DNA of 64,000 bases from Megaustenia siamemsis (taxonomy: Eukaryota; Mollusca; Gastropoda; Stylommatophora; Ariophantidae), in NCBI GenBank assembly GCA_032433765.1, contig JAVIAB010000025.1, positions 32,714,115 to 32,778,114 of the forward strand, given 5' to 3'. This document shows positions 25,854 through 35,866 of the stretch, in pieces. Below the pieces are notes generated by a model that saw nothing but the letters and a program-made list of their open reading frames with translations, was not told the origin of the DNA and made no database searches. How positions within the stretch are numbered: position 1 is the first letter of the stretch; each line of letters opens with the position of its first letter. Made by a program: the position numbers and the translations under genes.

Positions 25854-26089
25854 CATCATCATCATCAAGTACCTGGCCTGCTGGCGTAGGTGATCATGTC
25901 TCCCAACAACTTTCGATCTCGACAGTTATTTATAATTTCTGTTATTGACCTTCTGCCAAGCCATTCTCTTAAGCTGTCTGGTATTTTCTCTCTTTGCTTC
26001 CCTCTATCTCTTCATCCCTCAATTTTTCCAGTTGTTAGAATATATACCAGCTGTTCTCTTCTCATTACATGGCCAAAAAAATGATGATT
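25854..26089 (-). mobile_element. LINE E 3' end, interrupted by a 1.07-kb insert
   Basis: Minus-strand words match LINE E at 56530-56765: ggcctgctggcgtaggtgat, ctttcgatctcgacagttat and attacatggccaaaaaaatg. The element resumes at 27171 (gtttcttcctaatattggaa). Confidence 0.88.
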
Positions 26090-27156
26090 TGGTTATTTGG
26101 TTATGGAAGGCCCCGGTATCACTGCAAACGAATTAAAATCCATAATTGCTCAACCGCCCGTGCCAGTGGAATCATCCGAATCTCATCTCCCAAACAAAGA
26201 AAGGTAACTGTAGTCCCCATTATAGCAGTCTCAGCACACACCAAAAGACATAAGGCGAAACCGTGCAGAAAGTGAACACAGCCAACTGTTCCCTGTCATA
26301 CGATTTCATCATTCATCGTAAACAATTGGAATGTCGAAACATGATCAAAACGGATGAGACACACAGCTCACAGTGCGCACAAAGCATTTAACTCAGTAGC
26401 TCCTGCAACAAGCCGGACTTGGAATATGAGGAAACTGCAACAAGGAACACTTTTCATGCATAACCTTCAATTGTTCCCGCCACCTATCCACCATATACCG
26501 GGAGTTCACGAAAATGATGATCGTCATATTTTTTTTAAATGTAGAGCGCTTGATGATGTTAGGCCATTGTTGTTGACTCCAATTCCGAACATATAGACAC
26601 ACAGTTAGTCGTCAGATTATCCCCGTCGCACATCAAACAACTGACCGTAAGATTAGCGTATGGCCGGTCTAGAGTCTAGGGATATACGATGAACCATTAT
26701 GATGACATAGTACACAAAAAAAGTTGTACACACAATTTCGCTCCCTTTCGATTTCTGATTACTCTAGTAAAAGCAGCCTAAGATGAACAAAACATTGTGC
26801 AAATTCCGTAAAGAGATAAAACTGCGGCTGACGAAGTAGTTTACATTGATAAGTAACATGGAAATAACTTGCGTCAAGGAATTCCAACAATGGCCATGAA
26901 CAGCACCAATGTGACGTAAAGCGCAGATCAAGTCTAGATGTTGGAAGGTCGCATTCACAACACTTGATTTGTCAAAAATGGACTGATGCCGGCGTACAAC
27001 TTCGCTTTAGCGGCGCAGATGTAATAAGAAGATCATCATTTTTACGTTAACGCAGAAAAGTACAACGGAGAACCTAAATTAATCAGATTCTGAATGCACT
27101 TACTGCAGCGATCAAGAGAACGTGACCTAGATCCCACCATCTTTACAACGGAAGTC
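26090..27156 (+). mobile_element. Repeat F, long version, with 14-bp target duplication
   Basis: It is flanked by aaaaaatgatgatt at 26076-26089 and 27157-27170, inside LINE E. The left 430 bases match family F at 28105, 37220 and 48085 (aaggccccggtatcactgca, aaaatccataattgctcaac, gacataaggc). The remaining ~600 bases (26510-27156) occur only here. They contain no recognised protein domain. Class unknown. Confidence 0.75.
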
Positions 27157-27275
27157 AAAAAATGATGATTGTTTCTTCCTAATATTGGAAATTAGCTCTC
27201 TTTTTGCTTTGACCTCTTTCAGAACATTTTCATTACTCTTCTTAGCTGTCCATGGTATTCTCAACATTACTAAAC
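27157..27275 (-). mobile_element. LINE E continuation after the insert
   Basis: aaaaaatgatgattgtttct, cctaatattggaaattagct and cattactcttcttagctgtc are collinear with the reverse complement of 56450-56540, completing the copy begun at 25854. Confidence 0.85.
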
Positions 27276-27334
27276 CTGTTTACAAAATTATTATATTTGT
27301 TATTATTTATTTATTTTTTAAATATATATTTGTA

Positions 27335-27485
27335 TGTGTGATGTATGTTTGTTCCTAGTGAACGACTATTGAGCTGAAATGATGTTCTGGTTTGTGTTGT
27401 TCACTTGTGAGGTGAAGCTTTTACCATACTGTTTTTTTTTTCTATATTTTTTTTTCACTTCTCCTGAAACTAAACCTGATGCACT
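27335..27485 (+). mobile_element. Fold-back element arm, diverged
   Basis: gttcctagtgaacgactatt, gagctgaaatgatgttc, gtgaagcttttaccatactg and a tttctat run follow the right arm at 61919-62026. No complementary left arm was found nearby. Confidence 0.6.
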
Positions 27486-27639
27486 TTGTCACAGTATGTT
27501 TTAGATTTATGTATTTAATTTACAATTGTTATGCTGCTGTTGTTTATAATTAACGTTTTTTTTTTTGCTAACAAAAATATTTGGTTTTATTGCATTTTCT
27601 TTGTGTGCTTAAAATGTTATTTTTTATTTGAAAAATAGA

Positions 27640-27782
27640 CCTTCGGCACATGATTTTTGGGGTAATGTGGTCGGTATTACACCTGTGCCACTTTAACTTC
27701 CCAGAAAAAAATCCGGTACCCTTTAAAGGTTGGGTGAACCAGAAGTTGTCGGTTGAGATTGAACCCTACCTCTTTGAATTAC
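27640..27782 (-). mobile_element. SINE1 fragment
   Basis: gaccttcggcacatgatttt, gtggtcggtattac, atccggtaccctttaaagg and the box B remnant gagattgaaccctacctctt. The head and the 3' end are lost. Confidence 0.85.
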
Positions 27783-27829
27783 ACCATAGGCGGTACGAAT
27801 TGTTCTCTTCAAATCTGTGATCTCATCAG

Positions 27830-27930
27830 GTCTCTGAGTAATGAGATCCATAATCTAGCCCTCTCAGATAACGGTGAAAAACAGGAGGTCTTGTGTTCAC
27901 TTTGCACACATTAAAGAATTTTGGGTAATT
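27830..27930 (-). mobile_element. Element H fragment, reverse orientation
   Basis: The reverse complement reads gttatctgagagggctagat, preceded by ttctttaatgtg. It is collinear with 21610-21685. Diverged. Confidence 0.5.
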
Positions 27931-28104
27931 AAAAGTCAAAAAAGAGAAGGCAAAAAGTGGCTGCTGTCCGGACTAAATTGTTAAGCAATTAATGAACAAT
28001 TAAAAATCTACCTATAATAAAGATACATGTCAAGTCACATGGTACTGCAGATATTGTGGCTTCCTATAAACTAGTGACACAATGCATCCATGTCCACTTA
28101 ATGG

Positions 28105-28532
28105 GTTAGGGTTATGGTTAGTTGAAGGCCCCGGTATCATTGCAAAGATTTAAAATCCATAATTGCTCAACTGCCCATGCCAGTGGAATCATTCGAATTA
28201 AAACTCATCTCATTGAAGGATTCAAACAAAAAAAAGGCAGCTGCAGTCCCCATTATAGCAACTGCAGCATATGCCAAAAGACATAAGGCCAAGCTGCATC
28301 GAAAGTGAACGCAGCTGAACTGTCCCTCTTTTGATACAAAGTCATCATTCATTGTAAACAGTTGGAATATCGAAACATGATCCGGATGAAAAACACAGCT
28401 CATGGTGTGCACAGAGCACTAAACTCAGTAGCTTTGGCAAGCCGGACTTGGAATATGAGGAAACTGCAACAAGGAACACTTTAGAGCCTGAATGGTTTCT
28501 ACTGCCTATCCGCTATATTGATCAGAAGTCAA
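28105..28532 (+). mobile_element. Repeat F, ~430 bp
   Basis: gttagttgaaggccccggta, attgctcaactgcccatgcc, ggcagctgcagtccccatta, gtgaacgcagctgaactgtc, aagccggacttggaatatga and tctactgcctatccgctata. Collinear with the copies at 37220 and 48085. No long frame or terminal repeat was recognised. Confidence 0.85.
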
Positions 28533-28639
28533 CTTAATGAGTGAACATTGAAAAAGAAAAAGACAGAAAATGTTTTGTTTTCATTGATATTTGTATATGT
28601 GTGCTAAAAAAAAAATGCTCTTTTACATTTTTTTAACAG

Positions 28640-28789
28640 GCAAGTGCCACGTAAAAAAAGTGAAAGTCATGTAAGGAAGTCCAAACGACACACGGGTAGC
28701 CAGGACTTGATAATAATTGAGAATCCTTCAAATCAGACTCCATTGCCACCAGAGCCCCCAAGAAGAAGAAAACGAGAGCTGAGGCAAGA
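28640..28789 (+). CDS. Fhod: FHOD formin exon (basic linker)
   Basis: The acceptor is ttttttaacag and the donor is AGA|GTAAGT. One base closes the Arg codon, then 49 codons run from QVPRKKSESHVRKSKRHTG through IIENPSNQTPLPPEPP to RRRKRELRQ, with two bases (GA) left for the next exon. It is rich in Lys, Arg, Ser and Pro and represents the variable region after FH3, where family members differ strongly. It is supported by exact phase continuity and good splice sites rather than by conserved words. Confidence 0.88.
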
Positions 28790-28808
28790 GTAAGTGCTAT
28801 TCTTGATT

Positions 28809-29432
28809 TTGATCTCTATCCTTCCCACTCTGCTAGACACCACATAGGACTCATAGTGTTTTGAGCTCTATCATTCCCACTCTGCTAGACACCATATAGG
28901 ACTCATAGTGTTTTGAGCTCTATCCTTCCCACTCTGCTAGACATCACATAGGACTCATAGTGTTTTGAGCTCTATCCTTCCCACTCTGCTAGACATCACA
29001 TAGGACTCATAGTGTTTTGAGCTCTATCCTTCCCACTCTGCTAGACATCACATAGGTCTCATAGTGTTTTGAGCTCTATCCTTCCCACTCTGCTAGACAT
29101 CACATAGGTCTCATAGTGTTTTGAGCTCTATCTTTCCCACTCTGCTAGACACCATATAGGACTCATAGTGTTTTGATCTCTATCCTTCTCACTCTGCTAG
29201 ACACCATATAGGTCTCATAGTGTTTTGATCTCTATCTTTCCCACTCTGCTAGACACCATATAGGTCTCATAGTGTTTTGATCTCTATCTTTCCCACTCTG
29301 CTAGACATCACATAGGTCTCATAGTGTTTTGAGCTCTATCCTTCCCACTCTGCTAGACATCACATAGGTCTCATAGTGTTTTGAGCTCTATCTTTCCCAC
29401 TCTGCTAGACACCATATAGGACTCATAGTGTT
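28809..29432 (-). repeat. 52-bp tandem repeat, 12 copies
   Basis: The unit gagctctatccttcccactc, tgctagacatcacataggac, tcatagtgtttt repeats every 52 bases starting about 20 bases after the exon 7 donor. A single copy lies at 30335-30386 and a diverged one at 35548-35600. In each case LINE A' (minus) follows directly. Confidence 0.95.
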
Positions 29433-29784
29433 TTTGCCATCCATCTTTCTTTTGGGTGAGATGTTTGATCTCATTCAATGAGTCTATGCCTGCAATCTTT
29501 GCTTCTCTTGTAAGTGTTCTCTTCAGTGTCTCTCTAGGTCTTCCTCTTTTCCTGTATCCTGACTCTTGTATTGTCTCTTCCCAGCAAATGTTCGACTTAT
29601 GTTCATTTTCTCTTCCTAATTGTAGATGAAATCATTGGTTGCATGGCCATTTCTCTTATCTCTATATTAGTCTTTAATTCATTTCATTGCACACAGAGTA
29701 TTTGTCTTAAACATTTTTGTCCTTAAAGGCGTTTAATTTTCTCTCAATCTTCTTTGTTGTTTTCCAGCTTTCACTTGCTTAGGT
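29433..29784 (-). mobile_element. LINE A' 3' end, decayed
   Basis: On plus it reads tgggtgagatgtttgatctc, gtgtctctctaggtcttcct and ttttctctcaatcttctttg. The complement encodes remnants of the A-type C-terminus (RETLKRTL-like and KLNAF-like). There are many stops. Confidence 0.8.
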
Positions 29785-30164
29785 CTTCTTCTTCTACCTT
29801 TTTTTAGCTCCCAGTGGAGCATAGGTCTTCAACAAACACTTTCCAAGTCATTCTGTTTCTTGCAATTCTTTTAAGATCATTCCATGTCTTCCCCATCATC
29901 TTCATCTCTGCTTCAATCTGTCTTCTCCAAGAATTCCTTGGTCTCCCTTTTGTCTTTTCCCCTGGTGATTCCAAAAAGGGCCTGTTGTGTAATACTCTCA
30001 TTTGGTTTCCGCAGTGTGAGTCCTATCCAGCGCCATCGTCTTTGCTGTATCTCTTTATCCACTGGTGTTTGACTGGTACATTTCCATAATTCTATGTTAG
30101 TGATTTTGTCCTGCCATTTCCATCCTTTTATTCTGCGTAAGCTTCCATTAATGAAAGTCTGTAT
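29785..30164 (-). mobile_element. LINE C 3' end, reverse strand
   Basis: Minus frames read QTFINGSLRRIKGWKWQDKI, RRWRWIGLTLRKP and VFVEDLCSTGS, matching 21053-21493, with one frameshift around 29950. It meets an oppositely oriented LINE C piece at 30165. Confidence 0.9.
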
Positions 30165-30326
30165 CTTCAAGGAATTCTTGAAGAATACAGATAGAAGCAG
30201 AGATGAAGATGATGGAGCAGACATCGAATGATCTTAAAAGAATGGCAAGAAACAGAATGACTTGGAAGGTGTTTGTTGAAGACCTATGCTCCACAGGGAG
30301 CTGAAAGGTAGAAGAAGAAGAAGACA
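30165..30326 (+). mobile_element. LINE C 3' end, forward strand, head-to-head with the previous copy
   Basis: gaattcttgaagaatacaga, gatgatggagcagacatcg, gtttgttgaagacctatgct and ccacagggagctgaaaggta, then a gaagaagaag tail. It is the same 3' region as the preceding piece but inverted. Confidence 0.88.
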
Positions 30327-30334
30327 TCACCCAT

Positions 30335-30394
30335 CTTGATCCTTCCAGTGCTGCCAGACATCACACAGGGCTCGTAGGGTTATTCATCATCCAC
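30335..30394 (-). mobile_element. LINE A' 3' UTR, single copy of the 52-bp unit
   Basis: cttgatccttccagtgctgc, cagacatcacacagggctcg and tagggttattcatcatccac align with one unit of the array at 28809. It shows that the unit belongs to the element. Confidence 0.7.
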
Positions 30395-30610
30395 CTCTAT
30401 TCTTGGCGAGATGTTTGATCTTATCTAATGAGTCCTGCAAACTTTGCTTCTCTTATAAGTGTTCTTTTTAGTGTCTCTCTAGGTCTTTCTCTTTCCACAT
30501 ATCCTGATATTTCCTGTAGAAGAGATTGTTTTGAAATTCTTTTGTTGTCTCTTCTCGGCACATATCCGACAAATGTCCATCTTCTCTTCCTAATTGTAGA
30601 TGCAATCGTT
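30395..30610 (-). mobile_element. LINE A' host copy, part before LINE G
   Basis: gcgagatgtttgatcttatc, gtctctctaggtctttctc and atccgacaaatgtccatctt are collinear with 29450-29625. It stops at tgcaatcgtt (30601-30610), the target duplication of LINE G. Confidence 0.85.
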
Positions 30611-30629
30611 CTTCTTCTTCTTTCCTTCC

Positions 30630-31448
30630 TCATCTGCCTTTCAGCGTCGAGGGGAGATATAATTTGCGGTCTTTTGCTCTTCTGTTCGCCTCTGCTGCTG
30701 TTATGTTTCCTAGTGCTTCTAATATTCCATCGATCCATCTTTTTTGTGGTCGACCCTTGAGTCTGGTGTTCTCACAACGTTTGTTGAAGGCTCGTTGTGT
30801 TGTGTTTTGTTCTTTCTGCCTTGTCACGTGGCCGTACCATTTTATCTGTTGTTTCCTTATATATTCTATGGCGGGGGCTATTCCTAGCTTTTTTCTCTTT
30901 TCTTCATTACTGATCTTATCTCTCAGACTGTTTCCTGTCATTCGTCTAACACATTTCATCTCTGTAGAGGTTATTTTTCTTATTGTTCTTGCATCTAGGG
31001 TCCAGGTCTGGCATTGGTAGCACAACGTTGGGATGAAGATTGTATTGTATAGTGCTCGTTTTGCCTCCAGAGTTATTTCCTTGTTGGACAATAGTGGTGA
31101 TAACTGTCCGATGATTTGACAAGCTTTGTTGCATCTTGATTCTATCTCTTCTGTTTGGGAATTATCGTTTGTCATTAGACTTCCTAGGTATTTGAATTCC
31201 TCTACTTGTTTTAGTTGTCTGCCTTCTATAGTTATGTTGATGTTCTGTTTATTTTTGGTGACATTCATGCCTTCTGTTTTGTTGATGTTGATTTTCATGT
31301 TGTATTTTGTTCCTAAGATGTTGAGTTTGTTTAAGTGTTCTTGTAGGTCTTCTATTGTTTCATGTATTAGTGCCTGGTCGTCTGCAAATAAAAGCTCGTT
31401 GATCTCCTCTGTCTCTGATGGGTTGGCTAGCTTACATATATGGTCCAT
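30630..31448 (-). pseudogene. LINE G RT motif C onward and C-terminal region
   Basis: The 272-codon frame starts just after motif B and contains LLFADDQALI (catalytic FADD box), NMKININKTEGM and VEEFKYLGSLM (later RT motifs), IKWYGHVTRQ and LKGRPQKRWIDGILEALG, ending in a basic tail. This would be continuous with the frame at 31427-32389 but for a one-base loss near 31489. The apparent start Met is internal to the ancestral protein. Confidence 0.92.
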
Positions 31449-32389
31449 GTATGTAATAAACAGTAGGGGGGATAGTACGCACCCTGTCTTACACCTGATC
31501 TAACTTCGAAGTGGTCTGTGTAGCCTGTTGCTGTTCTGACCCTGCAGCTGCTGTTGGCGTAGAGACTTTTAATAATGTTGGTTAGATGTTGGCTTACTCC
31601 GTATGTTGTTAGTATCTCCCACAGTTGTTCTCTGTTCACTCTGTCGAATGCTTTTTCCTGGTCAATGAAGGCTATGTATAAGTTTTGATTGTGTTCTGTC
31701 GTTTTTTCTGCAAGCTGTTTTAGTGTGAATAGTGCGTCGGTACATCCTCTGTTTTTTCGGAACCCCATTTGAGAATCGCTTAACTGTAGTTCTATTATTG
31801 GTCTCAGTCTTTTTTCCAAGATTTTGGCGTATAGCTTTCCTACATGGCTGAGCAGAGATATACCTCTATATTGATTGCAGTCTCTTTTGCTACCTTTCTT
31901 TTTCCATATTGGTATGATGATTGCCTGTTGCCAGTCTTCTGGGGCTTGTTGTTGGTGCCATGCTGCATTAAATATTCTGTGCAGCCATTGCATTCCTGTT
32001 TCTCCCACTGCTGCTATTATTTCTATTGGTATGTTATCTATCGCCGGGGCTTTGTTTCTTGGTGTATATTTGATTACTTCTTCTATTTCCTCTTTCATGA
32101 TGTTGGGTTCAGTATTTGTGCGTTCTAGCGTGGTTTTTGTTGTCATGTTGGTAGTTGGTATGCTTAACAGGTCTTCAAAATATTCTTTCCATCTCTGTTG
32201 CATACATTGGTTATTTGATATTGGCTGTCCGTCTTTGTCATTTATCAGCTCAGTAGGATCATGGTTTTCTTTTCTCGCTCTTGTGGCTTTTACTGCTTTG
32301 TAGAAATCTCTTGTGGCTGTCTTGAAGTCCCTGCTCATGTTTTGTCCAAATTCTGTCCAATTCTTTTGCTTAGCTTCTTTGATCAACAT
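31427..32389 (-). pseudogene. LINE G reverse transcriptase, N-terminal half (frameshifted in motif B)
   Basis: Motifs in order: NKAPAIDNIPIEIIAAV, WQQAIIIPIWKKKG, CNQYRGISLLSHVGKLYAKI, DSQMGFRKNRGCTDALF, YIAFIDQEKAFDRVNRE (motif A with its catalytic Asp) and SGVRQG (motif B). After SGVRQG the frame slips by one base near 31489, giving a nonsense tail. Activity is therefore lost in this copy. Confidence 0.93.
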
Positions 32390-32447
32390 TTTAACTCTTT
32401 TTCGAACTAAGGCATATTTTTCTTGGTTCTTGTTCTCCCTCCAATTT

Positions 32448-33503
32448 TTAAAGTTTCTTCTTTTCTTTAATTGCTTCTATGATTGTTTCGTTCCACCACG
32501 GGGTGCTCTTTTTCCCTTCTCTTGTTCTTAGCTTCATTCCACAAACTGTTTTAGAGATGTTGGTTACTGTTTCCTTAAATTGTTTCCACTCTTCTTCTAC
32601 TGTGCATACTTCGTTAGGGAGTTTCTTGAATTCATCTCTTAGTTTTTCTTCTAGGGTTTTCCTTGTTTCTTGATCGTTTAATTGTTTTATTCTTATTGTC
32701 TGTTCTTTTCGCTTCTTTTGTTTGTTTTCGTATATTCTCTTTATTTTTGGCTGTCTTAGTGTGATCATAACCATCTTGTGATCCGTGTCGTCTGTAATAT
32801 TTGGGATTACTCTACTGTCGGTTACTCTTTTCTTGTTCTCTTTTCTTGTTAGTATAAAATCTATCTGGCTTCTGCATGTTGTATCATTCCATTTGTACCA
32901 GGTGTATACTTGCAACTCTCTGTGTTTGAAGAATGTGTTGGTGATAAATAAATCGTTTTGATTGCATAGATCCAGCAGTCTGCTTCCGTTTTCATTTATT
33001 TCAGCTGTTTTATCGCCAAAGGGTCCTAAGATATCACTGTTCTCACTGTTGCGTTTCCCAAGCCTTCCATTAAAATCTCCCATCACTAACATGTCGTCGC
33101 TTTCATCAATCTTGTTAATAATTTCACTCAGTGTGTCGTAGAATTCTTCGCTCTCTTTTACATTGTTGTTGCATGGTGCATAGATTTGAATGTAATTTGA
33201 TTTTCGATTGTCTTCTAGCAGTTTAATTGAGATAATTCTTTCTGAATGGTATTTTATTTCTAGAATGTTCTTTGCGTGTTCTGGGTCGATGATAAAACCT
33301 ACTCCATGTGTTGCTCTTTCTGTGTTGTCGACTCCTGAGAATATTTTCGTGTAGTTCATGTGTGCTTTCTTTATCTGTTGTCCTTTTACTCTGGTGTCCG
33401 CTAATCCTAGTATTTTAATTTTCCTTTTTGTCATTTCTTCTATAAGTTCGATTTCTTTATTTTTTATCCCGCATATGTTTATCGTTGCTACTTTGATCTC
33501 CAT
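32448..33503 (-). pseudogene. LINE G AP-like endonuclease domain
   Basis: The 351-codon frame starting MEIKVATINICGI carries the exonuclease/endonuclease/phosphatase signatures: NICG (9-12), LADTR (34-38), GDFNGRLG (142-149), TWYKWN (201-206), SQIDFIL (212-218) and DTDHKM (239-244). In most LINE endonucleases the LxET box has Glu. Here Asp 36 takes that place, a conservative change. The ATG at 33503 follows a leader and is a plausible true start. A frameshift near 32420-32450 separates it from the RT frame. Confidence 0.93.
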
Positions 33504-33864
33504 ATTCTATGTATTTCTCTGAGCATAAATACAATTATCCCTTACCGACCTGCTAAGTCAGTCGTAAGTTAAGGGCTTAGTTTAAGAAAAACACACGATG
33601 GGGGTTTAGCCCGGCTGATGTTTCCCCGACGTGTTTGATCGCTAAGGTCTCACATGCGATCTTTTACGATCTATTCAACTTTAGCTGCTTACATTTAAAA
33701 AGTACTTATCAGTTCTTATCCTCCTCCTTGGTAGAAAACTTTACACAACTTTCTGAAAATGATATCCCGTTGGAAACACTATATTTAATCACATTAATCA
33801 CACAATCTACACTCCGAATATAAAACACCCGCCATCTTGGTCACCATCTTTCATCCATTAGTTC

Positions 33865-34025
33865 TGCAATCGTTGGTTGCTCTTATCTTTGTACTGGTTT
33901 TGATTGAATTCATTCCCTTGTATGCAGAGTATCCTTATTAGACATTTGTCTTCAAAAGCATTTAGTTTTCTCTCAATCTCTTTTGCTGTTTTCCAGCTTT
34001 CACATATAAAGGTAAGGGTTGATAA
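33865..34025 (-). mobile_element. LINE A' host copy, part beyond LINE G
   Basis: tgcaatcgttggttgctctt, tagacatttgtcttcaaaag and ttttctctcaatctcttttg continue the element interrupted at 30610, collinear with 29625-29770. Confidence 0.85.
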
Positions 34026-34094
34026 TAAGTTTGAGTTAAATGTTTCTAACTTACATTGTTACATTGTTATACTTATATAAAAGAGGGACAGTTC

Positions 34095-34475
34095 ATGACT
34101 GAATATTCAAAATCAAGCACTAATATCTTCAGTAATAAAGAAAAGACGATGGTCATATTTTGGACATGTGATGAGAAGAGATAATAACCGAATAGCAAAG
34201 CAGGCCCTCATATGGGAAACAACATGTAAGAGAAAAAGAGGAAGACCCAGGGAGACACTGAGAAGAACATTGATGAGAGAGGCAAGAGCAGCAGAATTCG
34301 GCTCCCTCAATGAGATAGAGATGCTTGCACAGAACAGAGACAGATGGCGAGATTTGATAAAATATCTTTAAAAGAAAACTGCTAGAACAAAAATTCAGAT
34401 ATGAGAAGGTGTATCTTGGTCTACGTCCTATGGGCCGGCTACGATTCGAAAGGTCAATAGATAGATAGATAGAAA
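34095..34475 (+). mobile_element. LINE A 3' end, lightly damaged
   Basis: actaatatcttcagtaataa, gaaaagacgatggtcatatt and the frame 34168-34371 (MMRRDNNRIAKQALIWETT, GRPRETLRRTLMREARAA, NRDRWRDLIKYL) almost match 50560-50821. The 3' UTR ends gattcgaaaggtcaatagat with three GATA units. Confidence 0.93.
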
Positions 34476-34524
34476 TGTTTCTAAGTTTAGTTTTTTTTTT
34501 TTGCTTAGTATTTATTATTGCCAT

Positions 34525-34652
34525 AAGTTTTGGAAGCAGTGATCTCTGCAATATGTGCCATTTTGGCACACAAGGTTTCTGTTTTTTTTGAGATTGTGGT
34601 TCTGCCCCATGTGCCGTCTTTGGCTTGAATGGACGATAGATAGATAGATTTA
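34525..34652 (+). mobile_element. SINE2 3' half
   Basis: ggaagcagtgatctctgcaa, tgccattttggcacacaagg, ccccatgtgccgtctttggc and a short GATA tail. 5'-truncated. Confidence 0.9.
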
Positions 34653-34654
34653 TT

Positions 34655-34757
34655 ATTAAAACTGCTAGAATAAAAATGTAGATAGGAGAAGGAGTATCTT
34701 GGTCTACGCCCTATGGGCCAGCTACAGCTCGATGGGTCAAAAGATAAATAGATAGAT
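34655..34757 (+). mobile_element. LINE A 3' UTR only
   Basis: aactgctagaataaaaatgt, agtatcttggtctacgccct, atgggccagctacagctcga, then aaatagatagat. Extremely 5'-truncated insertion, with no coding part. Confidence 0.88.
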
Positions 34758-34764
34758 TTGTTAT

Positions 34765-34856
34765 TGCCATATTTATCCAGGTTTTTTAAAAATTTGCTTC
34801 TGCTTTTGCTATCCTGCTTCTGATCTCTTTCTTTGTTTCACCTTCTTGATCACCTA
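34765..34856 (-). mobile_element. LINE A' fragment beside LINE G
   Basis: The complement reads gtgaaacaaagaaagagatc and agaagcaggatagcaaaagc, matching 58755-58790 of LINE A'. It fuses with LINE G in one open frame (34786-35184), an accidental chimera. Confidence 0.7.
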
Positions 34857-35265
34857 TCTTCTTCTTTCCTTCCTCCATTGCCGTTGGCGTCAAGGGAAGA
34901 TACAATCTGCGATTCTTTGCTCTTCTGTTGGCCTCTTCTGATGTTATCCCCCCTAGTGACTCTAGTATTCCCTTTATCCATCTCTTTCTCGGTCTTCCTC
35001 TTAATCTGGCATTTTCGTAGCGTTTTTTTATGGCTCTTTGAGTCATTGTTAGTTCTTTTTGTCTTGTTATGTGGCCGAACCAATTTATCTGTTGTTTCTT
35101 TATGTATTCAATGGCTGGTTCAATTTCGAGTTTCTTCCTCAGGTCGGTGTTTCTTACTCTGTCCCTTAAGCTATTTCCTGCCATTCTTCTGACACATTTA
35201 ATTTCGGTGGTCGTTATCTTTCTTATTGTTCTAGAGTCCAGCGTCCAGTTCTGGCACTGATCACC
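34857..35265 (-). mobile_element. LINE G 3' end, second copy
   Basis: The minus frame reads MAGNSLRDRVRN, EIEPAIEYIKKQQINWFGHI, LRGRPRKRWIKGILESLGG and NRRAKNRRLYLP, close to 30640-30960. It is truncated 5' just after the RT domain. Confidence 0.92.
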
Positions 35266-35399
35266 GATACAACCATCAAATGTGCCTCATGGAAAAAAAT
35301 GGGCACTAACAACTTATTCCCCAAACACCTTAAGGCATGAGGGGTATATCCCTCTACTCATCATCCTCAACTGGTCAACATATCTATGTCTTTATTTGT

Positions 35400-35640
35400 C
35401 TTATTTCCTTACTTATTTGTCTTTTAGCATCAAGTTAAGATATAATTGCAGTATTTTTCTGTACAGTTGGTCTCTGCTGTTATTTTTCCTTGTGTTTCTA
35501 ATATTCCATCATGTCTTTATTCATGATTCTTAATTCTCCCATTGTAGTTAGACTGCATATATGGCTCATAGAGTCATTCACCAATTGTCTTTTTCTGGGT
35601 GAGCTGTTCAGCTATAGAGAGCGAGTCTATACCTGTCAAA
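35400..35640 (-). mobile_element. LINE G and LINE A' remnants, heavily decayed
   Basis: ttttagcatcaagttaagat, gttggtctctgctgttattt and ctaatattccatcatgtctt echo the 3' end of LINE G. The part at 35548-35630 echoes the LINE A' 52-bp unit and ctgggtgagctgttcagc. Confidence 0.6.
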
Positions 35641-35866
35641 CAAGGGGTAGGGTTTGATCCCAACCGATGGCTTCCAGTTTACCCAGCCTTAAATGGGTAA
35701 TGGATTTTTTTCAGGAAAAGTAAAGCGTCACGGGCGTAATACCGACCACATTACCCCAAAAATCATGCGCTGAAGGTCTGTAAAATTTATGGTCACTAAC
35801 ACCATATTCCCTAAACGCCACTCGGCGTGACAGGGGCTCTTTACTCTTTACTTTTACTATGCCTGT
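35641..35866 (+). mobile_element. SINE1, head-truncated, inside LINE A'
   Basis: ggggtagggtttgatcccaa (box B), gtaaagcgtcacgggcgtaa, ggtcactaacaccatattcc and ctcggcgtgacaggggctct. Box A is missing. A short repeat cctgtca lies on both sides, so the insertion was 5'-truncated. Confidence 0.88.

Larger units (their letters stand above)
30611..33864 (-). mobile_element. LINE G, near full-length, 10-bp target duplication
   Basis: The repeat tgcaatcgtt lies at 30601-30610 and 33865-33874 and the host LINE A' continues on both sides, so 3254 bases inserted at once. On minus the order is 5' leader (33864-33504), AP endonuclease, RT with its motifs, C-terminal region, and a short gaagaagaag tail. It encodes one polyprotein type as in RTE/CR1-like elements, now broken by at least two frameshifts. 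It is the only copy in the window that retains the endonuclease. Confidence 0.95.

Noticed and set aside
34786..35184. A novel 132-codon protein on minus
   Set aside because: Accidental fusion of a LINE G C-terminus with a LINE A' fragment.
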